From contig JABTUJ010000023.1 in assembly GCA_015075445.1 (NCBI GenBank), positions 1 to 64,000 of the forward strand: a DNA stretch of 64,000 nucleotides, read 5' to 3'. Made by a program: the position numbers and the translations under genes. Source of the stretch: Verrucomicrobiales bacterium. Its GTDB lineage: Bacteria; Verrucomicrobiota; Verrucomicrobiia; Limisphaerales; J093. This document shows, one piece after another, positions 47,319-59,072 of this stretch. Below the pieces are notes generated by a model. That model was not told where the DNA came from. It worked only from the letters and a program-made list of their open reading frames with translations, and ran no database searches. Numbering within the stretch: the first letter of the stretch is position 1; every line of letters begins with the position of its first letter.

Positions 47319-50300
47319 CGGTCCGCTCGCTCGCCGCGGGCCCGCCGGAGTATGGCTGAACGGCAATCGCCCAATCGGACGGGTACGGAGCATTCCAAGT
47401 CTGTGCCCGGGCCACCAGGAGCCCCAAGTCCAGTTCCCGGTACGGCTGCTTCGTGTCCACTGCGATGGCCGGAGCGGCGGCTTTCAACCCCGAAAGGTCA
47501 AGGCGCAGGCGGTCGGCGTCTTCGCGGTAGAACAGGAGGAGCCCGCCGTCGGCCATTCTGCTGACCAGCGCCACCCCATCGGTCAGGTGGTTGGCCGGCT
47601 GCATCCCCAGCGGGAAACGGCCCGCAAAGAAGCGGGCATAGGTCTGAATCTGTTCCCGGTTAGGATAGGGCCGCGAACCACCCTCCACCGCCGAAGGCAC
47701 CAGGTAACCCCAAATGTTGCCGACGCCTCCTGCCATCGTCGCATGCCACAACCCACGACGGGTCATGTCGAGATCGTAGTCCTTGTCGGGATATGGGCTC
47801 GGCTCCCGCACCCGGAAACGGTCCTCGGAAAGGACGGGCTTGGTCGGGCGCTGCTCGAGCGCGGCAACATAGTCCTGATAACTGGGCCGGAGTTGCTCGT
47901 AACCGGCGTAATCGAGCACCTCGGTGGCCTGGGTGAGCCGCTGCTTCTCCCACCGTCCCCCGAGCAGGTGCGGCCAGCCCAGGTGCCGGTGGACGTAGGC
48001 ATGCCAACCCGCCAGTTGCTCTCCGTTCACCCATTCCCAGAGGTCGAATCCATAGCCCAGGCTCCAGCCAGGCAACGGCCCCAACCGGGCGGCCAGATAA
48101 CGCTGGAGGCGCTGGTCCGCCCGGCCGTTGATGCCCCACTTGATCGGCGTCATCCGCCGGTCTTCATCTCCCCACATCCAGATGTGGACCATGCCTCCGG
48201 CCTGATGCACCCGCGTGATCAGCCGTTCCAGAACTCCGAAGGTCCGCGGGTCCGGGTTCGGGTCCGAATCGCGAATCTGGTCCGCGCTGACCTTCTCGAA
48301 GTCAAACCAACGGCACAGCACGCTCACGTGAAAGCCATTGAACCCATGGTCGACAAGCCAGGTTTGGATGTCGGCGTCGATCTTCGCCGGGTCCTGGTAG
48401 GCGGGCAGATCCCGCGCCATGGCCAACTGCGGCACGAACGGAGTGACTTCGCCGTGCTCGCCGGTCTGCCAGGCCCAGCGGTTGCCCTCGACCGGGGTCA
48501 GAAAGCCGTGCCGGCCCGGGTCCCGGGGCCAGGCGGAAGGCGCGGAGCGGGATGCGACCGGGGCCGTTGCGGCCGGCGGCGGTTGTTTTCGCCCATCGAC
48601 CGTGAGCGTTTGGCGAGCGCGGACGTGCGCCTGCGTTACCACCGTGCCGTCCAGAAACCGAACCACCACGTCCACCGACTCGTGTTGACCGAGGCCGAAG
48701 TGCAGGATCGGGTCGTCCTGCGCCAGATAACCGTGGTTGCTGCGGGACTCCCGCAAGCCCAGCAAGGAACCGCCCGCCTGGCCCGCCGGATGAAGGCGCG
48801 TGCGGGCCCCGAAGGCACCGGCCTGCCCCTGGGGAGAAATCAACTTCACCTTGAGCCAGTTGCCGCCGTCCCCGTCGTTGCGGATCAGCCGGTTCTTCGA
48901 GCGCTTGGCGGCCACAACAAAGTCCAGATCGCCGTCGCCATCCACATCCGCAAACGCGATGGCCCGAGGATCATCGAGGCCGTCCACCGGAAGCGCCGGG
49001 CCGGGCACCAATCTCCCGGAACCGTCGTTGAGATAACAGCGCGGATCGCCGGCGAACACAAGGTCGAGGTGACCGTCCTGGTTCAAGTCCGCGAACCCGC
49101 CCATGTAGCCGTCCGTGCCCCGAAAACTCTGGTGATGGCGGAACGTCCCGTCCCCGCGGTTCAAGTACAACTCGCCGTAGTCGTCGCCGGCCAACAGCAG
49201 GTCCAGATGCCCGTCGTTGTTCACATCCGCAACGCTCACGCCGTCCTTGGCGGGATGGACGAGGCCAATCGAGCGCGGAGGCACGCGCTCGAAACCGCCG
49301 CGGCCGTCGTTGCGCAGGACGTGGAGTTCGCCGGTCCGATTGGCGGCCAGCACGTCCACGTCGCCGTCCCCGTCGAAGTCGGTGTCGGTGGCCCCCTGAC
49401 CGGCCGGCACCGTGAGCAGGAGCTCGGAAGCCGCCGGCACAAAGGCGAAACCACCGCGGTTCAGATACGCCTCGTTCCGCTCGTCCGGCGGATCGTCAGA
49501 ACCCCACGGACCGGAAACCGCGAAGAGGTCCAGTCCTCCGTTGCGGTTTCCGTCGAAGGCAATCGCCCCGCGGGTGGCTTCGGCGCGTGCCTCGAGGGCT
49601 ACGGGCGTCACGTCGGTGAAGTAGCCGCGGCCGTCGTTGCGCTTGATTTGGTTCGACCCGCCCGGCCGCACCGTGCCAGACGCGTAGGTGATCCCGCGAA
49701 AGGCGTCGTACGCCCCGTCGTTGTCCAGGTCGGCGAAGCAGAAGCCGTGTGTTCCGCCGTCGGTGGCGGCGCAGAGTCCGCGCTCGAGGCCCTCGTTCAC
49801 GAAACGGGCGCCGGTGTTGCGGAAGAACCGATCGGGCATGGGTTGGTCCCGATTCATGCTGAGGTAGAGGTCCGGCAGACCGGAGTCGTCCACGTCGGCA
49901 AACGCGACCCCGTGCCCGCCGGCGTCCCGGCCTTCCGGCCCGCCGATGCCGGCCTCGAGGGTGATGTCGGTGAAGCGCAGTCTCGGTTCCGCCGCGGCCT
50001 TGGCGGCGGCCCCAATGGTCACGATTCCCTGCCTGCCATCCAGCGCGGGAGCCGCACTCCGCGTGACGAACTTCCAGACGCCGGTGCGGGTCCCGCTGAA
50101 GCGGAACTTCCACGAGTTGTCGCCGTCGTAAAACAGGCCGGTGGTGCGGCGTTCCCCGCTGGCTGCGTGCGTGAACGTGACGATCGCCTCCCGGTCGAAC
50201 GGGTTGCCGGCGGGATCCGGGTCTTCCAGGCGCCATTCCAGGAGCGGCGTCCAGAGCGTGCCCTGACGGTCCAAGGGTTCAGCGCCCCGAACGCCCGCGC

Positions 50301-50358
50301 TTCCTGCCAAACCGGCTGCCGCGGCCACGAGGCCGAGGAGACTCCACGAGGCCGCCAT
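47296..50358 (-). CDS. secreted DUF5060-like / VCBS / ASPIC-UnbV / glycoside-hydrolase-like multidomain protein
   Basis: A 1020-residue exported protein. The signal peptide is MAASWSLLGLVAAAAGLAGS. Residues 35-115 look like DUF5060 (WKFRFSGTRTGVWKFVTRS). Residues 130-500 carry FG-GAP/VCBS repeats (FADVDDSGLPDLYLS, DTDFDGDGDVDVLAAN, FADVDGDGDLDFVVA). Residues 505-600 match ASPIC/UnbV (LRESRSNHGYLAQDDPILHF and VRARQTLTVDG). The last 390 residues resemble a TIM-barrel hydrolase (GFNGFHVSVLCRWFDF, GYGFDLWEWVNGEQLAGWH). The ATG overlaps the right repeat element by one base and the stop lies inside the left one. No Shine-Dalgarno sequence is visible. The enzyme call is tentative. Confidence 0.78.
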   Translation of the reverse strand: MAASWSLLGLVAAAAGLAGSAGVRGAEPLDRQGTLWTPLLEWRLEDPDPAGNPFDREAIVTFTHAASGERRTTGLFYDGDNSWKFRFSGTRTGVWKFVTRSAAPALDGRQGIVTIGAAAKAAAEPRLRFTDITLEAGIGGPEGRDAGGHGVAFADVDDSGLPDLYLSMNRDQPMPDRFFRNTGARFVNEGLERGLCAATDGGTHGFCFADLDNDGAYDAFRGITYASGTVRPGGSNQIKRNDGRGYFTDVTPVALEARAEATRGAIAFDGNRNGGLDLFAVSGPWGSDDPPDERNEAYLNRGGFAFVPAASELLLTVPAGQGATDTDFDGDGDVDVLAANRTGELHVLRNDGRGGFERVPPRSIGLVHPAKDGVSVADVNNDGHLDLLLAGDDYGELYLNRGDGTFRHHQSFRGTDGYMGGFADLNQDGHLDLVFAGDPRCYLNDGSGRLVPGPALPVDGLDDPRAIAFADVDGDGDLDFVVAAKRSKNRLIRNDGDGGNWLKVKLISPQGQAGAFGARTRLHPAGQAGGSLLGLRESRSNHGYLAQDDPILHFGLGQHESVDVVVRFLDGTVVTQAHVRARQTLTVDGRKQPPPAATAPVASRSAPSAWPRDPGRHGFLTPVEGNRWAWQTGEHGEVTPFVPQLAMARDLPAYQDPAKIDADIQTWLVDHGFNGFHVSVLCRWFDFEKVSADQIRDSDPNPDPRTFGVLERLITRVHQAGGMVHIWMWGDEDRRMTPIKWGINGRADQRLQRYLAARLGPLPGWSLGYGFDLWEWVNGEQLAGWHAYVHRHLGWPHLLGGRWEKQRLTQATEVLDYAGYEQLRPSYQDYVAALEQRPTKPVLSEDRFRVREPSPYPDKDYDLDMTRRGLWHATMAGGVGNIWGYLVPSAVEGGSRPYPNREQIQTYARFFAGRFPLGMQPANHLTDGVALVSRMADGGLLLFYREDADRLRLDLSGLKAAAPAIAVDTKQPYRELDLGLLVARAQTWNAPYPSDWAIAVQPYSGGPAASERTVGSDPHC

Positions 50359-50488
50359 GGGGTCAGATCCATATTATTGACATTTGGTTGGAGCCACGAC
50401 CCTCGCCGACTCCTCCTTGACCCATCGCCTGGCCGGGGTTGGCGGTGGCGGAAGGGACGGATATGTCAACAATACGGATCTGACCCCA
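50358..50488. mobile_element. 131-bp inverted-repeat (MITE-like) element, right copy
   Basis: This is a direct copy of 47187-47318 with about the same internal sequence (GGTTGGAGCCACGACCCTC). Its first base is shared with the start codon of the gene on the minus strand, so that gene's 5' leader is the element itself. An AT-rich TAATAT in the end repeat lies about 18 bases upstream of the ATG. Confidence 0.9.
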
Positions 50489-50526
50489 TGGCCTGCTTTC
50501 AAGGATCCTGATGCCCGCGGACTTTT

Positions 50527-51150
50527 TCATGGTGTCACCAGGAGATACTCCCGATCAAAGCGCTCCCGCAGCGTCCGGGCTGGTTTGACCTCCGGTGGAG
50601 GAGGATCCGGTCGAGGCACAACCGCCAGGTGCAGCACCCCCCGCTCCAGCAAACGTTCGTAGTCCGGTCGGAACGACGAGACCACGACCACCTTCACGGC
50701 CTGCTTCCGCAACGCTTCCACTTCCGGGTCGCTCAGCGCGGGCAGGCCGCCAAAAAGCACCACCGCCGCCACGTTCGCGTGCTTGGCGAGCGCCTCGAAG
50801 AGCCGTTCCGGCGGGATGCCCCCGCCCGTGGCCATCATCAGCATGGGCGTGGCCTCGACCCGCACCGTGATCTGACTCAGGCCACCCCGCTTGTTTAGGC
50901 TCCGCTCGAATGCCCGTAGTTGCGCTTCCACGGAGGGATTCTCGTCCGCACCCGCGCCTCGCACCATGACCAACACCGAGCCCGGAGCTCCCAGCAACTT
51001 CGCGGTCTCCTCGGCCGTCACCGCGCCCAGCACCTCGTACGGGTCGAGATCAATCCTCGGCGAATGGCCCTTGAGCCCCCAATACACCGCCATCACGATG
51101 GCCGCCACGGCCACGCTTCCCACCACCAGGTCTTTCGTGCGCTTGTTCAC
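50527..51150 (-). CDS. membrane-anchored hypothetical protein
   Basis: A 207-residue protein starting at a GTG with a nearby GGAG. It has one N-terminal helix (LVVGSVAVAAIVMAVYWGL, about 8-26) and a soluble domain. PGSVLVMVRGAGADENPSVE and AAVVLFGGLPALSDPEVEAL suggest an alpha/beta fold similar to periplasmic binding or sugar-transport proteins, but no catalytic motif is visible. It is divergent in content from its neighbours and lies 53 bases downstream of the prepilin gene on the same strand. Confidence 0.72.
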   Translation of the reverse strand: MNKRTKDLVVGSVAVAAIVMAVYWGLKGHSPRIDLDPYEVLGAVTAEETAKLLGAPGSVLVMVRGAGADENPSVEAQLRAFERSLNKRGGLSQITVRVEATPMLMMATGGGIPPERLFEALAKHANVAAVVLFGGLPALSDPEVEALRKQAVKVVVVSSFRPDYERLLERGVLHLAVVPRPDPPPPEVKPARTLRERFDREYLLVTP

Positions 51151-51154
51151 GTCG

Positions 51155-51158
51155 CTCC
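51155..51158 (-). promoter_or_regulatory. ribosome binding site fixing a GTG start
   Basis: GGAG lies four bases upstream of the GTG at 51148-51150. It supports that start over a longer frame to 51225, which would add 25 residues before the membrane helix. Confidence 0.6.
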
Positions 51159-51203
51159 GGTTCTTGCCCGCCGCGGTGCCCACCCGGCCGGTCGCCGAAC
51201 CGG

Positions 51204-52022
<819 letters not shown>

Positions 52023-52170
52023 ACCCGCAGGTGCCACCCGCGCGGGGCACGGTGGCGAGTCTTTGGTGCTGCGCGGCCAATAAAGCCCATCCCCCGACCG
52101 CCGACCACAAGAATCCTCGAAACCCAAATCCCACGGTGTCCGAGTCAAGTTCCTGGGACCCACCCCCCCC

Positions 52171-52198
52171 AAATGTTAAATGTTAAGATGCGACCCCA
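52171..52198. repeat. solitary end of a second REP/MITE-like family
   Basis: AAATGTTAAATGTTAAGATG followed by CGACCCC lies in the 253-base divergent gap between the prepilin and gcvP. It resembles the GGGGTC-led ends of the 131-132 bp element in general plan but differs in sequence. No matching inverted end is seen nearby. Confidence 0.5.
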
Positions 52199-52275
52199 AG
52201 ACGAAGTCGGACTTGCGTTGGGCACGTCGCCTTCTAAGTTCGCCCCTCGACGATGTAACGTCGGTGCCTGGCCTG

Positions 52276-55159
<2,884 letters not shown>

Positions 55160-55176
<17 letters not shown>

Positions 55177-55303
55177 GGAGGCGTCTTCCCCGTAGGCGCC
55201 GACGTGAGGAGGCGTCTTCCCCGTAGGCGCCGACGTCAGGAGGCTCCCGCCCTGCCCCGTAGGCGCCGACGTTAGGAGGCGTTTTCGCCCCTTAAGCCTC
55301 CTC
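55160..55303. repeat. tandem CCGTAGGCGCCGACGT repeat cluster
   Basis: Full units start at 55190, 55221 and 55258 (31 then 37 bases apart), and a degenerate unit begins inside gcvP near 55160. Units carry CGACGT, an AGGAGGC and TCTTCC. The last ends in an AGGAGGC/GCCTCCT hairpin (55274-55302). The copy at 16216-16240 is a relative. Confidence 0.88.
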
Positions 55304-55360
55304 ACGGCGGCGCCAAAGGGAAGGGGGCACGGGATGAACCCGGGCTGATAGCACCGCGGG

Positions 55361-56227
55361 TCAGTGGTCTTCCTGGAACACCGTGGCCGCACTCGCCAGG
55401 GCGGGCAGCATCCGCCCCCCTTTGTAGAACCGCTCGAACTTCCCGGCCCGCCAGCGGCGCAGCCGATAGAGGGTGGCGAAAGTGAAGCCGGGCGCCCCGC
55501 CGCCCTGGCCCCCGACCAGCTCGGCGCCCCGTCGGACATTGTCCATCATCCAACTGGGCAGCAGCACGTGATAGGGGTTCCGCCGCACCTCGCCTACGTG
55601 GAAAGACGTGGCCGCGATCAAGTCCGCCACATCCGCCTCGCTGGATTCCACCGCCAGATTCGGGTCGTCGCACTGGCCCCAGAACTCGGTCTCGACCGTG
55701 TAGCAGCCGAAGTCGGGTCCCAACGTGGCGAGGGCATCGGTCACCAGCCAGTGGACACCTTCGTGCGTGCTGTTCCAGTCCTGGTCGTGTGGGAAGAAGA
55801 TCACGCGCGGTCGCTCCTCGCGCAGGATGTCGGCGATCACGCGGACCTTGGCGGACCAGGCCTCGGCGTGGTCGGCCCGGGTTTTCGGGTTGACGTGCTC
55901 GAGCCCGGTGGGCGCGGTCGCGCGCACTTCGAAGCCGAGGAACTCACAGGCCGCCTGCAACTCCGCCCAGCGTTCCGCCTGGCGCTCCTTCTTGCTGCCG
56001 AGGGTCACGGCGACATTGATCACGCGGAGCTGCGCCTCGCGCAGGAACCGCAAGGCCAGGGCCCCGATGATGCACTCGTCGTCCGGGTGGGGCGAGAACA
56101 GGAGGGCCTTGGGGGCATCAGCGGCCAAGGTCGGCCGGGCCAAGGGGGGAAAGCCGCCCAGCGGGAGTTGGGAGCCCAGCCGGGCGAGGCCCACGAAACT
56201 GTGAACGTACTGGCGATAAGCATGCAT
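55361..56227 (-). CDS. PIG-L/LmbE family deacetylase
   Basis: A 288-residue zinc hydrolase-like protein. The metal motif is PHPDDE (46-51) and the distal histidine region is STHEGVHWLVTDA. This family removes acetyl groups from N-acetyl sugars or related amides. The ATG at 56225-56227 was preferred, since 15 extra upstream residues add nothing recognisable. It has no signal peptide. The neighbouring genes do not identify a substrate. Confidence 0.87.
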   Translation of the reverse strand: MHAYRQYVHSFVGLARLGSQLPLGGFPPLARPTLAADAPKALLFSPHPDDECIIGALALRFLREAQLRVINVAVTLGSKKERQAERWAELQAACEFLGFEVRATAPTGLEHVNPKTRADHAEAWSAKVRVIADILREERPRVIFFPHDQDWNSTHEGVHWLVTDALATLGPDFGCYTVETEFWGQCDDPNLAVESSEADVADLIAATSFHVGEVRRNPYHVLLPSWMMDNVRRGAELVGGQGGGAPGFTFATLYRLRRWRAGKFERFYKGGRMLPALASAATVFQEDH

Positions 56228-56475
56228 GACGTGTTGCGGCCTGACGAAAAGCCGGCTGGGCAACGAGGGCAAGCCGATTCTGCACCGCGACGCGCTGCAA
56301 GCCGAACCCGCACCCCGCGCCGGGGCGTGCTGCCAAACCGGGATCCAGCGAGGTGCACCTCAGACTCTCCCCGCCATCCACGTGCATGGATCGCTGGCTT
56401 GGGTCCCGAGCGGGGTCCGCCAAAGCTACTGGCTATCGGACTTGCGGGTCGATCTGCCCCGTGTACGGTCTCGCC

Positions 56476-56688
56476 ATGAAGCCGATCGGCGATCTTGAGC
56501 AACAGGTGCTGCGACTGGACGCATCCGCGCGTGCGAGGTTGGCGGTTCGCCTGTTGGCTTCGCTGCCGGCCGTCCTGGTGGATGAAGATGAAGGCATGGC
56601 CGAGGCCCTCCGACGGGACGCCGAGTTGGACCAGGACTCGGGGGGGGGGATGACTCTGGAGGAACTCCGGAGCTCGCTCAGAGCGTGA
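56476..56688 (+). CDS. addiction-module antitoxin (TIGR02574-like)
   Basis: A 70-residue protein of the putative addiction module component family, with the typical sequence VLRLDASARARLAVRLLASL and a C-terminal ELRSSLRA. It is followed with a start overlap by a RelE/ParE-like toxin fragment, which is the expected gene order. The start is an ATG at 56476; the antitoxin appears complete. Confidence 0.8.
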   Translation: MKPIGDLEQQVLRLDASARARLAVRLLASLPAVLVDEDEGMAEALRRDAELDQDSGGGMTLEELRSSLRA

Positions 56689-56690
56689 CG

Positions 56691-56775
56691 ATGGGCTTGG
56701 TCTTCCACCGGCTTATCCGGGACGACTTGCAGAGCGTCCTGGCCTATTACAGGCGCGAAGGGGGTGACGTTTGCC
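56691..56775 (+). pseudogene. truncated RelE/ParE-type toxin
   Basis: MGLVFHRLIRDDLQSVLAYY matches the first helix of RelE/ParE toxins linked to this antitoxin family. Similarity stops after RREGGD (about residue 27), and the rest of the toxin (normally 90-100 residues) is absent; sequence after 56775 is unrelated. A GTG at 56685 overlaps the antitoxin stop and would add two residues. Confidence 0.7.
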
Positions 56776-56830
56776 GGCCGCCCTTCTTGACCGGAGGACG
56801 AGCAACGCCGGAAGACTCTGCCCGACAACG

Positions 56831-58825
56831 TCACCGCCTCAGCCGGAAGAACCGCAGCGCCTCGCTGGTCGGCACCAGGTGCGGGCTGGTGGCCCCCGCA
56901 ATGTCCTGCCAACCGTCCGTGGGACGCGCCGACGCCTGCAACGTGCCCCCGCCGGTCCATTCAAGCTGCACTCCCCCCGGCGAGCGGGCAATAGCCGTGA
57001 AACGTAGTTCATCGACCGGACCGCCCGTCACCCGCATCGGGTCCGAGAACGGGCTGGTCACGACCACCGTCGTGGACGCCGCGACCGCAGCGGACGCGTA
57101 ATTGGCGGTGATCGTCAGGACGGCCTCGGTCAGGCCGAGCGCGGCCAGGTCGAAGTCGAACCGGCCCGGGACAGGGTCCAGGTCGGCGGGGCTGTTCTCC
57201 ACGAAAGAGCGCAGATAAGTGCGGCCTTGGACGAAGCCGTGGGGCAATTCCGGGATTTGAACGGCCTCACCCGTGGCCAGGCCCACTGGATCGGCCACGT
57301 AGATATCCACCATCGTGACGGGGAAGCCGGCGGCGTCGGCCAGGGGCACGGTGCCGCGCAGGCGGCGGGCCGTTGAGTTGGTCGCGATGGACGGGTACAC
57401 CCCGCCTGCGGGATCGGCGAGCACACCGGCGTAGTAGTTGGCCAGCCAGGCACCGGGCACACCGTCGTCCAACCGGGTGGGACTGGCCGGGAAGGGGAGG
57501 TTGTTCACGAGAGTGTTGCCGCGCAAGGAGATGTGGCTGCCGGCTACCAGACTGTGGAAGGAATTCAGGTCGTTGGGCAGCAGGAAGTCGAAGTAATCCA
57601 GGCTGAACACGGTGTCGGGCCAGTGGTTGAACACCAGGTTGCCTTCCGCCGCGTCGCTGAGACCATCGAGGTTCGAGCCAAAGCGGTAGCGGGCGAGGTT
57701 GCCGGGGGCGCTGAGCGCGGCCACCCCATTGGTGAAAGTCATCTGGCCATCGATGCCCACGCCGAAGTAATTCCCCGCCACCACGATGTTCTTGCCGGGA
57801 TCCGGGTCGTAGAACGCGACGCTTGCCGCGGCCCCACCGTAGAGCGGCGGCAGGGCGCCGCCGAACAGGTTGCGTTCCTGCGCGTCGTTGACGCCGTCGC
57901 CGTCAGTGCCGATGACGGTGTCATTGGCGCCGTATCCGATGCGGATGAAGCCGCCGAAGCTGCCCGAGAAGGCGGGGTCGAGGGCGAGGTTCACGTCCTG
58001 CAGGCCGTCGGGCAGCACCCCGAGGAAGTTGCCGCTGATCCGCGTCCGGTGACCTTCCAGGACGACGGGTACCGCCGGGATGCCGGTGAGGACGTTGAAG
58101 TCGGCCGACGGGGTGGCGGTCGCCGCGGGGACGCCGATCACCACGTCGTTGACGAGCACGTTGCCAGTGACCTGGAGGTTCTCGTCCCGCTGCTGGTAGC
58201 GCAGGCCCGTGATGCCCTTGTTCGGCCCGGCCAGCGTTGTGCCATCGGGCGCCACCCCGATCCAGCAGCCTCGCACCTGGCCGGAAGCGCCCCGCGCGAA
58301 GACAAGCCCGTGAACCTCGACCCCGGCGCCCGGGCCCGTGAAGGGCGGCGCCAGCAGGGCCAAACCGCGGACGACGAATCCCTGGGCCCCGAGGGCGCCC
58401 AACACGGCGCCGGCATTCGGGCCGTAGCCGGTGAGATCGTTCGGGCTGCTTGGGGGAAAGTCCAGGAGGCGGACCTCGCCGTTGCGGGAGTCGAGCACGA
58501 TCTGGAGGCGGGCGTTGTTGGCGGCGAGGATGGGGCTGGTGTTGGGCGCCGCGCCCGGCTGGGTGTAACCGTCGATGACGACATTGTTCCGGGTGATCAG
58601 CGGGTAGCCGCCGGGCGGCGTGGCGATGAAATGCGGCCCGTCGCCCGGGATCTGGAAATGGATCTCGTCGCCGTCCTGGAGATTCGTCAGGGCCTGCAGG
58701 AGCGAGGTCTGGCCGGCGGGCGGATCGGCGTTGTCCGCGGTGGTGACGGTGACGACGCGGGCGTGGCTCGTGGGGAGGGCCAGCAACAGGGTGGCGCCGG
58801 CGAGGAACAGGGCAGTTATCTTCAT
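56831..58825 (-). CDS. secreted beta-helix-like protein of unknown function
   Basis: A 664-residue exported protein with a signal peptide (MKITALFLAGATLLLALPTS). Residues 25-480 show repeated beta-strand turns with N and G, as in right-handed parallel beta-helices (ITRNNVVIDGYTQPG, NIVVAGNYFGVGIDG and SHISLRGNTLVNN). The last 45 residues (VQLEWTGGGTLQASARPTDG and FFRLRR) resemble a C-terminal sorting-type segment found in verrucomicrobial secreted proteins. No catalytic residues are identified. The truncated toxin lies immediately downstream. Confidence 0.78.
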   Translation of the reverse strand: MKITALFLAGATLLLALPTSHARVVTVTTADNADPPAGQTSLLQALTNLQDGDEIHFQIPGDGPHFIATPPGGYPLITRNNVVIDGYTQPGAAPNTSPILAANNARLQIVLDSRNGEVRLLDFPPSSPNDLTGYGPNAGAVLGALGAQGFVVRGLALLAPPFTGPGAGVEVHGLVFARGASGQVRGCWIGVAPDGTTLAGPNKGITGLRYQQRDENLQVTGNVLVNDVVIGVPAATATPSADFNVLTGIPAVPVVLEGHRTRISGNFLGVLPDGLQDVNLALDPAFSGSFGGFIRIGYGANDTVIGTDGDGVNDAQERNLFGGALPPLYGGAAASVAFYDPDPGKNIVVAGNYFGVGIDGQMTFTNGVAALSAPGNLARYRFGSNLDGLSDAAEGNLVFNHWPDTVFSLDYFDFLLPNDLNSFHSLVAGSHISLRGNTLVNNLPFPASPTRLDDGVPGAWLANYYAGVLADPAGGVYPSIATNSTARRLRGTVPLADAAGFPVTMVDIYVADPVGLATGEAVQIPELPHGFVQGRTYLRSFVENSPADLDPVPGRFDFDLAALGLTEAVLTITANYASAAVAASTTVVVTSPFSDPMRVTGGPVDELRFTAIARSPGGVQLEWTGGGTLQASARPTDGWQDIAGATSPHLVPTSEALRFFRLRR

Positions 58826-59072
58826 GGGACGCTTCAGGTACTTCGGCCGCAAGGCCAAGCGACCCCCACATCTACCACCTTGCCGGACCGGAGCAAGCCA
58901 AGGAACCGCTTCGCCGCCGCGGGCGCCACCGTGATGCGGCTTGACCCGGGAGTCGGGAAAGGTCAAACATCGCGGCGTTGCCGTCACCCCAACTTATCCT
59001 CGGACGTCCAGCCGGGCCTGAATGCGCGGGTGCCACGGGCAGTCAAAGCAGCATCGTTAGACATACCTCAAC

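Noticed and set aside
52023-52275. Glycine riboswitch upstream of gcvP
   Set aside because: I could not find the conserved tandem-aptamer core sequences; the gap holds only a repeat end.
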